Positions 32,901-39,372 of a stretch of 64,000 nucleotides of DNA are shown one piece after another. The notes beneath the pieces are model-generated. The model was not told the origin of the DNA. It searched no databases and saw nothing but the letters and a program-made list of their open reading frames with translations. Within the stretch, counting starts at the first letter, position 1; the number at the start of each line of letters is the position of its first letter. The DNA is from Hyphomicrobiales bacterium (GTDB lineage: Bacteria; Pseudomonadota; Alphaproteobacteria; Rhizobiales; Beijerinckiaceae). Location: positions 746-64,745 of the forward strand of contig UBZM01000016.1 of NCBI GenBank assembly GCA_900470095.1, read 5' to 3'. A program made the position numbers and the translations under genes.

Positions 32901-33435
32901 GGCCCTCTCCGATCTCTCGCGCACCGATCAGGCGCTCGAGATGCTGGAGATCGAACGCGGCCCGGAAGTCGACCGCCTACGCTCGGACATTTACTGGACG
33001 GGACGCCGCTGGCGCGAGGCTGGCGAAGCGCATGAACGCATTCTGGGCGAAAGCTGGCGTGGCAACGCGCCGCTGAACGAGCGCGAGCGCGCCGACGTGA
33101 TGCGCGCCGCGGTCTCCTACGTGATGTCGAATGAGGCCCTGTCGCTCGACCGGCTGCGCACGAAATTCGCTGCCAAGATGGCCGAGAGCACGGACGCCCG
33201 CACCTTCGCCTTCGTGACCGGGGCCAACCGCGCCAATGCCGCCGATATCCGCGAAATGGCGCGCGCCGCTTCCGGAGCCGACAACCTGTCCGAGTTCATG
33301 AGGGCCTATCGCGAGCGCTATCCGGCCTATTCCACCGCTGTCCGCAGCCGGCCCAAACCCGAGCCCGAACAGGCGACACCGCCCAGTTCGACCGGTGCCG
33401 AGGCAAGTCCGGACGCAGCGCCAGGCCGCGGTTGA
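29965..33435 (+). CDS. Very large exported TPR protein of the flagellar cluster
   Basis: A 1156-residue protein. The N-terminus has a signal-like segment (L-A-F-G-V-G-L-T-A-L-G-V-A-A-S-L-S-V-P-A). Three AMIN-like beta modules follow (about 60-130, 190-270 and 340-430, each with a pattern L-x-L-x-F-D), separated by a Pro/Ala-rich linker near residues 290-335. From about 560 to 1100 there are helical tetratricopeptide-type repeats (A-R-L-A-L-A-R-F-Y-A-A-N-G-L, E-L-G-R-L-Y-T-A-Q-H-R-W-R-D-A). I do not recognise a named family. Its place after motE-like and before fliOP, and its AMIN modules (peptidoglycan or envelope binding), suggest a periplasmic scaffold for the motor. The GTG at 29965 is the best start. 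Confidence 0.7.
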   Translation: MPGTGVALRECTGLRFPRSLAFGVGLTALGVAASLSVPALGATATLLGAAMPPGFGRLSLTFDEPMPVRVRVANGVLIVAFGGPVKIDVNKIAKELPDYVSIARIDPDGRGMRFALARPYRANLIEAGDKAFIDLLPETWKGLMPGPPPEVIAALAERVRLAEARAREIDRRPPPAPKPLLLTSAKLPTLERLIFQAPAETKLAHELVDGTLRLTFDQKLTVEPSAIRSALPERVGLASTETGMGSTQLDFSLPKDWQARSFRDDDRLVVDLLPPAKGGVLSLTGLQANAAEQPDKPSAPAVKPAVASEAAAPQQAAPAAKPAAEPAAPAIDPTPQLVKVQSSTGQDGSRIDFRFPRPTGAAAFVDAGLVTLVFDTRDTIDPASFRQMLPELIEETVVTREGKATLVRLRLSNQQLVRFTDDGTGWSLGFGEQAGKPTNPVTPARTVDERGQTILAVPLPGMTGVHWIEGGTAGMPMAVATALGPTRAVTKPYRFVEFGLMQTAHGLAVMPRSDDIVVRAGTEQALIGRAGGLTVTLDLPQSEEDKTKAPVAPPPPLLSPELWAKLRVAAVRERARDLLRDVADASRGRKSEARLALARFYAANGLMPEAAGPLQAMLADDAAMRGNREALFLKGVIAAKMHRNPEALAAFEAGPLKEDAEAGLWRALIEQRLGRQAQALAGFRRAEATLDGYPDDLQVQFRPAMARAAMAMQDMTTGERQIERLSELPRDLVDKDELALLRAMLDDVSGRPEAALNGYKPLFEAVSRPVAAEAQLRAIRLVQTEKRQDISPDEATRRLETVSIIWRGGEIEIEALSELGRLYTAQHRWRDAFQIARRANNNYPDNPLTRRLHDETAQRFAEIFSNRDGAQEQLPRIDALALFYDFKEFLPIGRRGDEIARLLADRLVELDLLDQASEILRYQMQARLTGAARSTVAARLAMIALMNGKPAEALQAISSTRLIELPGDVKRARLLLEAKALSDLSRTDQALEMLEIERGPEVDRLRSDIYWTGRRWREAGEAHERILGESWRGNAPLNERERADVMRAAVSYVMSNEALSLDRLRTKFAAKMAESTDARTFAFVTGANRANAADIREMARAASGADNLSEFMRAYRERYPAYSTAVRSRPKPEPEQATPPSSTGAEASPDAAPGRG

Positions 33436-33438
33436 CCG

Positions 33439-34203
33439 CTACGTTCCGTAACTCTTGATCAGCGATCCAGTGACGAGGCCCCAGCCGTCCACCAGGACGA
33501 AGAAGATCAGCTTGAACGGCAGGGCGACTGTCACCGGCGGCAACATCATCATGCCGACGGACATCAGGATCGAGGCCACCACAAGATCGATGATCAGGAA
33601 CGGCACGAACAGCAGGAAACCGATCTCGAAGGCCCGGCGCAACTCCGAGATCATGAACGCCGGCACGAGGATCTGGATCTGGATATCCTCCGGCTGCGTC
33701 GGGCGGGGCTCGCGCGACATCTCGATGAACAGCATCAGGTCCTTCTCGCGGACATGCTTGAGCATGAACGTCTTGAAGGGCACGACGCCGCGATTATAGG
33801 CCTCCTGGGGCTGGATCTGCCCGGCAACCAGCGGCTCGACTGAGACGCGGTAGGCCTCGCGCAATGTCGGCGCCATCACGAAGCCGGTGAGGAACAGGGC
33901 CAGCCCGACGATCACGGCGTTGGGAGGCGCCGTCTGCGTGCCGATGGCCGAGCGCAGCAGGGACAGCACAACCGCGATCCGTGTGAACGACGTCACCATG
34001 ATCAGGATCGACGGCGCCAGGGACAGCACCGTGATGACGGCGATGAGTTGCAGCGCCCGCTCGGCGACGCCCCCACCTTGCCCGAGATCAAGCGAAAGCG
34101 TTTGCGCCCGAGCCGGCTCGCAGAGCGCAAGCGCGACCATCGCGCCGGCACAAGCGACGCGGCAGCCGCGACGCCATCTTGCATCCGTCAAGGTCAGGAT
34201 CAC
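33439..34203 (-). CDS. fliP: Flagellar type III export gate protein FliP
   Basis: A 254-residue FliP with a cleavable signal-like N-terminus (A-G-A-M-V-A-L-A-L-C-E-P-A-R-A), the conserved T-S-F-T-R-I-A-V-V-L-S-L-L-R and L-V-P-A-F-M-I-S-E-L-R-R-A-F-E-I-G, and four membrane segments. It forms the export gate pore with FliQ and FliR, which are encoded in the flgB operon. The start is GTG at 34203. It ends 3 bases from the convergent TPR gene. Confidence 0.96.
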   Translation of the reverse strand: MILTLTDARWRRGCRVACAGAMVALALCEPARAQTLSLDLGQGGGVAERALQLIAVITVLSLAPSILIMVTSFTRIAVVLSLLRSAIGTQTAPPNAVIVGLALFLTGFVMAPTLREAYRVSVEPLVAGQIQPQEAYNRGVVPFKTFMLKHVREKDLMLFIEMSREPRPTQPEDIQIQILVPAFMISELRRAFEIGFLLFVPFLIIDLVVASILMSVGMMMLPPVTVALPFKLIFFVLVDGWGLVTGSLIKSYGT

Positions 34204-34337
34204 GCAAAGCCGCCATCAAAGCCCGACTCAACCGATCGGGCGAGACGACGCTAGGGCGCTGATGTCCGCCAGGGCAACCAAACTGGCGGCCTCAGGATCG
34301 TCGCAGCCCGACAATCCTGTTGATCATGCCCGTCCGA

Positions 34338-35654
34338 TCAGGACTTCGACTTCGGATCACGCCCCAGCAGTCGCGCGAACTCGGCTTCGATCGCATCGAC
34401 CGAGAACGGATCGATCTGAATAGGCTTCTCCTCCGGCTTCGATTCGGCCTTCGGCTCCTCAGTGGCGGGAACGGTGGGCGTCTCGATCTTTGGCTCGACC
34501 CCGGCCTGGGACTCGGCGATCTCCGCCTCAGCCTCCGTATCGGCCTCGTCCTCGCTGACCTCCAGCGCGTCTTCCTCGTCCTTTGGCGACAGCCTGTCGC
34601 CATGCTCCACAGGTGCCGGCGCGGAATGCACGACCGGTGCGGGCTCCGGCGGCTTGGGGGCTTCTTGAGCTGGACGGAAGGGAGCGGGCTGCGGCTCGAC
34701 GACAGGCACCGGCGGCGTCACCACATCCGAGGGCTTGGGCTTCAGGCCGAGAGCCATTTCGAGTTCGGCCGCAACATCTGCCGGCACCCCAACGGGGCGC
34801 CCGAAGACGGGCGGAGGAGCCGTCGGAACCGGAGAGAGGACCGGCGCGGCTGCTGCGGGCTTCGGCTCTTCAGGCTTGACCGGCGCGGGCGGCGTCACCG
34901 GCGGGATCTCCGGAGCCGGGGTTGCGGGCACCTGGGACGATCGCACAGCCGAATGCGGACGCTTCAGCGCCTCCTCGAGCTGACGGGCCATATCGTCGAG
35001 CTCATCGGAACTCACGCTTGGCGCCGGGGCCTGGTTGCGACCGAAATTCGGCGCCTGCGAGGCTACGATTGCAGCTCCTGCAGCGAGACCGGCCATGCCG
35101 GCCGCTGCAGCGCCTGCCGGCGCCACAGCCGGTTCGACGCGCGCAGCAGGCGCAGGCGTACGATGCGGTAGCGGCGGCAGGCTGTCCGGCTGCGGGGCAG
35201 CGGCCGGCGCCGGAGAGGCGCGGCGCGTTTCCTCCTGCAGATCGGCACGAAGAGCCTCGAAACCGAGCGCCGGGTCAATCGCCAGAGGGCGTTCAAAGAC
35301 CGGGGCCTCGGCCTGCGCCGGGACCGCAATCCGGCCGCTGCTGCTGCCGCGCACGATATTGGTCTCGACCACCACGTCGGAGGCGCCGCCGATCATAACC
35401 AGATGCTCGACATTGTCGCGTCGGATCAGCACGAGCTGTCGCTGCCGGTCGAGGTCATGGATATCGACCACCCCGAGGCGAGGCTGTCGGGCGCGGCCAC
35501 CGCCCTGCCCTCCTATCCTGAGTCGCCCGCCGGTGATGCGCCGCAACAGGAAGGCGAAGAGCGCCACCAGAATCAGGACGATAGCGAATGCAATGATCCA
35601 GCGGAGGCCGGTCGAGAGTTCGAAGCCAAACAACGTCTGCAAGGTTTGCCTCAT
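34338..35654 (-). CDS. fliO: FliO with a long disordered cytoplasmic tail
   Basis: A 438-residue protein. The first about 100 residues are FliO-like: a membrane segment (R-W-I-I-A-F-A-I-V-L-I-L-V-A-L-F-A-F-L-L), then the small beta domain (L-G-V-V-D-I-H-D-L-D-R-Q-R-Q-L-V-L-I-R-R-D-N-V-E-H-L-V). The remaining 330 residues are low-complexity, rich in Pro, Ala, Glu and Val, and probably disordered, ending in a short conserved-looking helix (V-D-A-I-E-A-E-F-A-R-L-L-G). FliO assists FliP assembly. The ATG at 35654 is chosen; an upstream start would add 14 unconserved residues. It is divergent from flgB. Confidence 0.85.
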   Translation of the reverse strand: MRQTLQTLFGFELSTGLRWIIAFAIVLILVALFAFLLRRITGGRLRIGGQGGGRARQPRLGVVDIHDLDRQRQLVLIRRDNVEHLVMIGGASDVVVETNIVRGSSSGRIAVPAQAEAPVFERPLAIDPALGFEALRADLQEETRRASPAPAAAPQPDSLPPLPHRTPAPAARVEPAVAPAGAAAAGMAGLAAGAAIVASQAPNFGRNQAPAPSVSSDELDDMARQLEEALKRPHSAVRSSQVPATPAPEIPPVTPPAPVKPEEPKPAAAAPVLSPVPTAPPPVFGRPVGVPADVAAELEMALGLKPKPSDVVTPPVPVVEPQPAPFRPAQEAPKPPEPAPVVHSAPAPVEHGDRLSPKDEEDALEVSEDEADTEAEAEIAESQAGVEPKIETPTVPATEEPKAESKPEEKPIQIDPFSVDAIEAEFARLLGRDPKSKS

Positions 35655-35746
35655 GTGCGACGGCGACAGCCCTTGGCGGACCGCAATTCCACCCAAGGTT
35701 CAACACGTTGGCTATAGCATAACGCCCGCAATTTCGGGAAACAGGG

Positions 35747-35762
35747 TTAGCACTTGGTTAAT
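35747..35762 (-). promoter_or_regulatory. CtrA-like box directed at fliO
   Basis: On the minus strand TTAACCAAGTGCTAAC matches TTAA-N7-TTAAC with one mismatch, about 95 bases before the fliO start. Confidence 0.5.
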
Positions 35763-35785
35763 TTGGTGCACCGGTTTTGTGGATT

Positions 35786-35801
35786 TTAACGCGAAATTAA
35801 C
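35786..35801 (+). promoter_or_regulatory. CtrA box of the flgB operon
   Basis: TTAACGCGAAATTAAC is an exact TTAA-N7-TTAAC site, 99 bases before flgB. A half-site resembling the FlbD element (CCCGGCAA, 35808-35815) follows 6 bases downstream. Confidence 0.75.
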
Positions 35802-35899
35802 CAAGCACCCGGCAATATTTTCCCAGTGGATCGCCTGTCAGGACGGAATCGCAAACCGGCTCCGACCACGCCATCCCCTCAGGAAACGGGACAAACTCC

Positions 35900-36301
35900 A
35901 TGTCTGGCAATGCTTTAGGCACTGGCGGCAACCTGATGCAGGCGTTGAAGACGCGCATGCATTGGCACCAGTCCCGGCAAAAAGTGCTGTCAGAGAATGT
36001 CGCCAACGCCGACAGCCCCGGATTTCGCCCGATGGACCTCAAGGCGCCGGCCATCGGCACGGCTTCGTCCGGCGTCTCGCTGGCTCAGACCTCTGCCGGC
36101 CATATGGGCCCCTCGGGCCAGCGCAACGGATTCGATACCGCCAAGGCGCCCCGCTTCGAGGTCACGCCCAATGGCAACGGCGTCAATCTCGAGGACGAGA
36201 TGATGAAGGTGGCCCAGAACCAGTCCGACTATCAGCTCGCCGCCTCGCTCTACAGCAAGGGACTGGGACTGATGAAGATCGCGATCGGCAAGGGCCGCTA
36301 A
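35900..36301 (+). CDS. flgB: Flagellar proximal rod protein FlgB
   Basis: A 133-residue FlgB with the rod motif Q-K-V-L-S-E-N-V-A-N-A-D-S-P-G-F-R near residue 35 and a C-terminal helix. It opens a six-gene operon flgB-flgC-fliE-fliQ-fliR-flhB, spaced by 27-30 bases and then overlapping, which couples early rod and export-gate production. Confidence 0.96.
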   Translation: MSGNALGTGGNLMQALKTRMHWHQSRQKVLSENVANADSPGFRPMDLKAPAIGTASSGVSLAQTSAGHMGPSGQRNGFDTAKAPRFEVTPNGNGVNLEDEMMKVAQNQSDYQLAASLYSKGLGLMKIAIGKGR

Positions 36302-36328
36302 GGCATCGGACGCAGGAGCAGAAGCCTC

Positions 36329-36739
36329 ATGGATCTTCTCAAGAGCATCGCAGTGGCGACGTCGGGCCTGCGCAGCCAGTCCGGCCGCATGCGGATCATC
36401 GCCGAGAACCTGGCCAACGCCGATTCGGGGCCGGATCGCGCCGGCGTCGATCCCTATCGCCGCAAGATTCCGACATTCCAGCGCCGGGTCGACCGCGAAC
36501 TCGAAGCCCAGGTCGTCGATCTCGGCCGCGTCCAGCGCGACCAGAGTGCCTTCCGGACGAAATTCGAGCCCGGCAACCCCGCCGCCGACGCCACCGGTAA
36601 TGTCAGCATGCCGAACGTGAACTCACTGGTCGAGACCATGGACATGCGCGAGGCACAGCGCAGCTACGAGGCGAATCTCAACCTGATCTCCTCCACGCGC
36701 CGGATGATCCAGCGCACCATCGACATCCTGCGCGTCTGA
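36329..36739 (+). CDS. flgC: Flagellar proximal rod protein FlgC
   Basis: A 136-residue FlgC. It has the N-terminal rod motif R-I-I-A-E-N-L-A-N-A-D-S and the C-terminal E-T-M-D-M-R-E-A-Q-R-S-Y-E-A-N-L. Exported through the flagellar apparatus; second gene of the operon. Confidence 0.97.
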   Translation: MDLLKSIAVATSGLRSQSGRMRIIAENLANADSGPDRAGVDPYRRKIPTFQRRVDRELEAQVVDLGRVQRDQSAFRTKFEPGNPAADATGNVSMPNVNSLVETMDMREAQRSYEANLNLISSTRRMIQRTIDILRV

Positions 36740-36768
36740 CCGGCGCCAGCGGAACGGAACCTCGCACC

Positions 36769-37095
36769 ATGGCCACATCCAGCTTCGCCGCCGGCGCTTA
36801 TGCCTCGACGCAGGGTCTCGGCGCCGGCAACCTGATGCGCAAGCCGCTCGGTGCGGCCGCCGGCGCCAGTGCGGGCATGACCGATTTCTCCTCGCTCATC
36901 GGCAAGGCGCTGGAAGCAACCGCCGATGCCGGCCGCAAGAGCGACGTCCAGACCGCGAGCGTGGCCGCTGGCCGCTCCGACATCGTCGATGTCGTCACCG
37001 CCGTCGCAGAGAGCGAAGCCGCGATCGAAACGCTGGTGGCGGTTCGCGACCGCGTGATTGCAGCGTATGAGGAAATCATGCGGATGCCGGTCTGA
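36769..37095 (+). CDS. fliE: Flagellar hook-basal body protein FliE
   Basis: A 108-residue FliE, the adaptor between the MS ring and the rod. The Ala/Gly-rich N-terminus is poorly conserved; the C-terminal helix A-E-S-E-A-A-I-E-T-L-V-A-V-R-D-R-V-I-A-A-Y-E-E-I-M is diagnostic. Confidence 0.95.
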   Translation: MATSSFAAGAYASTQGLGAGNLMRKPLGAAAGASAGMTDFSSLIGKALEATADAGRKSDVQTASVAAGRSDIVDVVTAVAESEAAIETLVAVRDRVIAAYEEIMRMPV

Positions 37096-37120
37096 TTCCC
37101 GGCTCGATCAGGACGAAACC

Positions 37121-37387
37121 ATGACCTCAGGCGCCATCCTCGACGTCGCGCGCGACGGCATCGTCGTCTTCCTCAAGGCCGGCGGTCCACTCATGATGGT
37201 CGCGCTCGGGGTCGGCCTCGCCGTCTCGCTCGTCCAGGCCCTGACGCAGATTCAGGAGCAGACCCTGATCTTCGTCCCCAAGATCATTGCGGTCTTTGCC
37301 GCCATGATGCTGTTTCTGCCGTTCATGGGCGATGCGCTTGCAGGTTATATGGGGCGGGTCGCCGTCCGAATCGCCACGGGCGAATGA
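37121..37387 (+). CDS. fliQ: Flagellar export gate protein FliQ
   Basis: An 88-residue FliQ of two membrane helices with the conserved G-L-A-V-S-L-V-Q-A-L-T-Q-I-Q-E-Q-T-L between them. The ATG at 37121 gives family length. The stop overlaps the fliR start (ATGA). Confidence 0.96.
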   Translation: MTSGAILDVARDGIVVFLKAGGPLMMVALGVGLAVSLVQALTQIQEQTLIFVPKIIAVFAAMMLFLPFMGDALAGYMGRVAVRIATGE

Positions 37388-38220
37388 ACCTTTCGCTGCC
37401 GCGACCGGCTCTGGGGCTGCCGCAGTGGCGTCCCGAGTGGCGCAAGGGTCTTGCCGGCACGATGCAGATCGCGATCCTGCCCGAGATCGGCGCGCTCTTC
37501 GTGCTCGTCTTCGCACGTGTCGGCACCCTCGTGATGCTGATGCCCGGCATCGGCGAACGCTTCATCTTCTCGCGCGCGCGGCTGTCGCTGGCCTTCTTCA
37601 TCGCACTGATGATCGTCCCCATGGCGCGCACGATCATCACCCCGCCCGGCGACATGCCGGCACTCGTCGGCCTTCTCATCAGCGAACTCCTGATCGGATT
37701 GACCATCGGGCTCAGCGTGCGCCTTGTGATGGCTTGCCTGCAGAGCGCGGGTGCGATCGTGGCCCAGACCATGGGCCTGGGTTTCGCGATGACGGTCGAT
37801 CCGACTGGAGGCATGCAGAACCCGTCGATCGGCAACTTTCTGACGATGCTCGGCATCACGCTGATCCTGGTCACCGACCTCCATCACGTCGCCATCGCGG
37901 CGATTCATGAAAGCTATCGGCTCCTACCGCCTGGCGGCTTTCCGGATGTCGGAGATATGATGACCCTGGCGATCCGTGCGGCGACGCAGGGCTTCGCTCT
38001 CGCCGTTCAGATTTCCGCCCCCTTCATCGTCTTCGGCTTGCTCTTCAATCTCGGGCTCGGCGTGCTGGCGCGGATGATGCCGCAGCTTCAGGTCTTCTTC
38101 CTCGCCGTGCCGGCCTCGATCCTCGGTGGCATGCTCGTGTTGCTCGCCGTCGTCGGCGTGATGATGGGCGTCTTCCTCGAGGATCTCGGCAACTTCCTTC
38201 GCCAGTTCACCGGCAACTGA
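37384..38220 (+). CDS. fliR: Flagellar export gate protein FliR
   Basis: A 278-residue polytopic export gate protein. Conserved parts include F-A-R-V-G-T-L-V-M-L-M-P-G-I-G and M-G-L-G-F-A-M-T-V-D-P. The ATG at 37384 overlaps the fliQ stop; a second in-frame ATG 26 codons on matches the usual family N-terminus and could be a second start. It is followed by flhB after 9 bases. Confidence 0.95.
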   Translation: MNLSLPRPALGLPQWRPEWRKGLAGTMQIAILPEIGALFVLVFARVGTLVMLMPGIGERFIFSRARLSLAFFIALMIVPMARTIITPPGDMPALVGLLISELLIGLTIGLSVRLVMACLQSAGAIVAQTMGLGFAMTVDPTGGMQNPSIGNFLTMLGITLILVTDLHHVAIAAIHESYRLLPPGGFPDVGDMMTLAIRAATQGFALAVQISAPFIVFGLLFNLGLGVLARMMPQLQVFFLAVPASILGGMLVLLAVVGVMMGVFLEDLGNFLRQFTGN

Positions 38221-38229
38221 GGAGCGGCG

Positions 38230-39297
38230 ATGTCAGAGGACGCCGACAACGAGGACAGAACAGAAGACCCGACTCAGCGAAAGCTGGACCAGGCAATAGA
38301 GAAGGGCGACATCGCCCGCTCGCAGGAGATCGGCACCTTCTTCGTCCTTTGCGGCTTCACACTGGCGCTCCTGGTCGGAGCCGGCTGGTCGGCGAGCAGT
38401 GCGGCGCTCTCCCTGCGCTCCTTCCTGATGAACGCGCATCAGGTGCCCTCCAGCGGCGAGGCCTTCTTCAACGTCACCAAGCAGGGCGTGATGACCGGCT
38501 TCATGGCGCTCGGCCTGCCCTTCGCCTTCATCCTTTGCGCCGGGCTTGCAGGCGCACTGATCCAGCACAAGCCGCTCTGGACCGTCGAGCCGCTGATGCC
38601 GAAATTCAACCGGATCTCGCTGATGGCCGGGGCCAAGCGGCTCTTTGGAAAGGAGGCCTGGGTCAATTTTGCCAAGGGCCTCGCCAAGATCCTGCTGATC
38701 GGCACCGTCGTCGGCCTGACGCTCTGGAAGGAACACGACCGGCTCGAGAGCTTCGCACAGATGAGCGTCGCCGCGATGCTGCCGGCGACGCTGTCGCTGA
38801 CGATCAAACTCATGGCGAGCGTGCTCGCGCTCTTCGCAGTCATCGCGATTGGCGATTTCGTCTATCAGCGCTTCAGCTGGTACCAGCGTCAGCGTATGAC
38901 CAAGCAGGAGCTGAAGGAGGAGTTCAAGAACTCCGAAGGTAATCCCGAGGTCAAGGCGAAGCTGCGTCAGATCCGCGCGCAGCGGGTGAGGAAACGCATG
39001 ATGGCCGCGGTCCCGAAGGCGACCGTGATCATCACCAACCCGACCCACTTCGCCGTCGCACTTCAATACGAACAGGGCATGGGCGCCCCGCTCTGCCTCG
39101 CCAAAGGCGTCGATGCGCTCGCCCTGAAGATCCGCGAGGTCGCGGGGGAGCATCGCGTGCCGATCGTCGAGAACCCACCGCTGGCCCGCGCGCTCTATGC
39201 CACAGTCGATATCGACGAAGAAATTCCTGTCGAACACTATCAGGCCGTGGCCGAAGTCATCGGTTACGTCTTGCGCCTGAAGGGTCGGCGCGCCTAA
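38230..39297 (+). CDS. flhB: Flagellar export switch protein FlhB
   Basis: A 355-residue FlhB. The first segment (E-D-R-T-E-D-P-T-Q-R-K-L) and four membrane helices precede the cytoplasmic domain with the self-cleavage motif N-P-T-H, predicted cut after N270. Cleavage switches export from rod/hook to filament substrates. It is the last gene of the flgB operon; cckA follows after 75 bases. Confidence 0.96.
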   Translation: MSEDADNEDRTEDPTQRKLDQAIEKGDIARSQEIGTFFVLCGFTLALLVGAGWSASSAALSLRSFLMNAHQVPSSGEAFFNVTKQGVMTGFMALGLPFAFILCAGLAGALIQHKPLWTVEPLMPKFNRISLMAGAKRLFGKEAWVNFAKGLAKILLIGTVVGLTLWKEHDRLESFAQMSVAAMLPATLSLTIKLMASVLALFAVIAIGDFVYQRFSWYQRQRMTKQELKEEFKNSEGNPEVKAKLRQIRAQRVRKRMMAAVPKATVIITNPTHFAVALQYEQGMGAPLCLAKGVDALALKIREVAGEHRVPIVENPPLARALYATVDIDEEIPVEHYQAVAEVIGYVLRLKGRRA

Positions 39298-39372
39298 CTC
39301 GCAATCTGCGCGACCTGCGCGCTAAGCCCCTCGCAGGCGGCGATGAGGCATGAAACGGGACGGACCAGCCGC

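Noticed and set aside
35754..35770. TTGGTTAATTTGGTGCA before flgB, with GG and GC ten bases apart, as a sigma-54 promoter
   Set aside because: It lacks the CACG part of the -24 element and overlaps a CtrA-like box that explains the sequence better.
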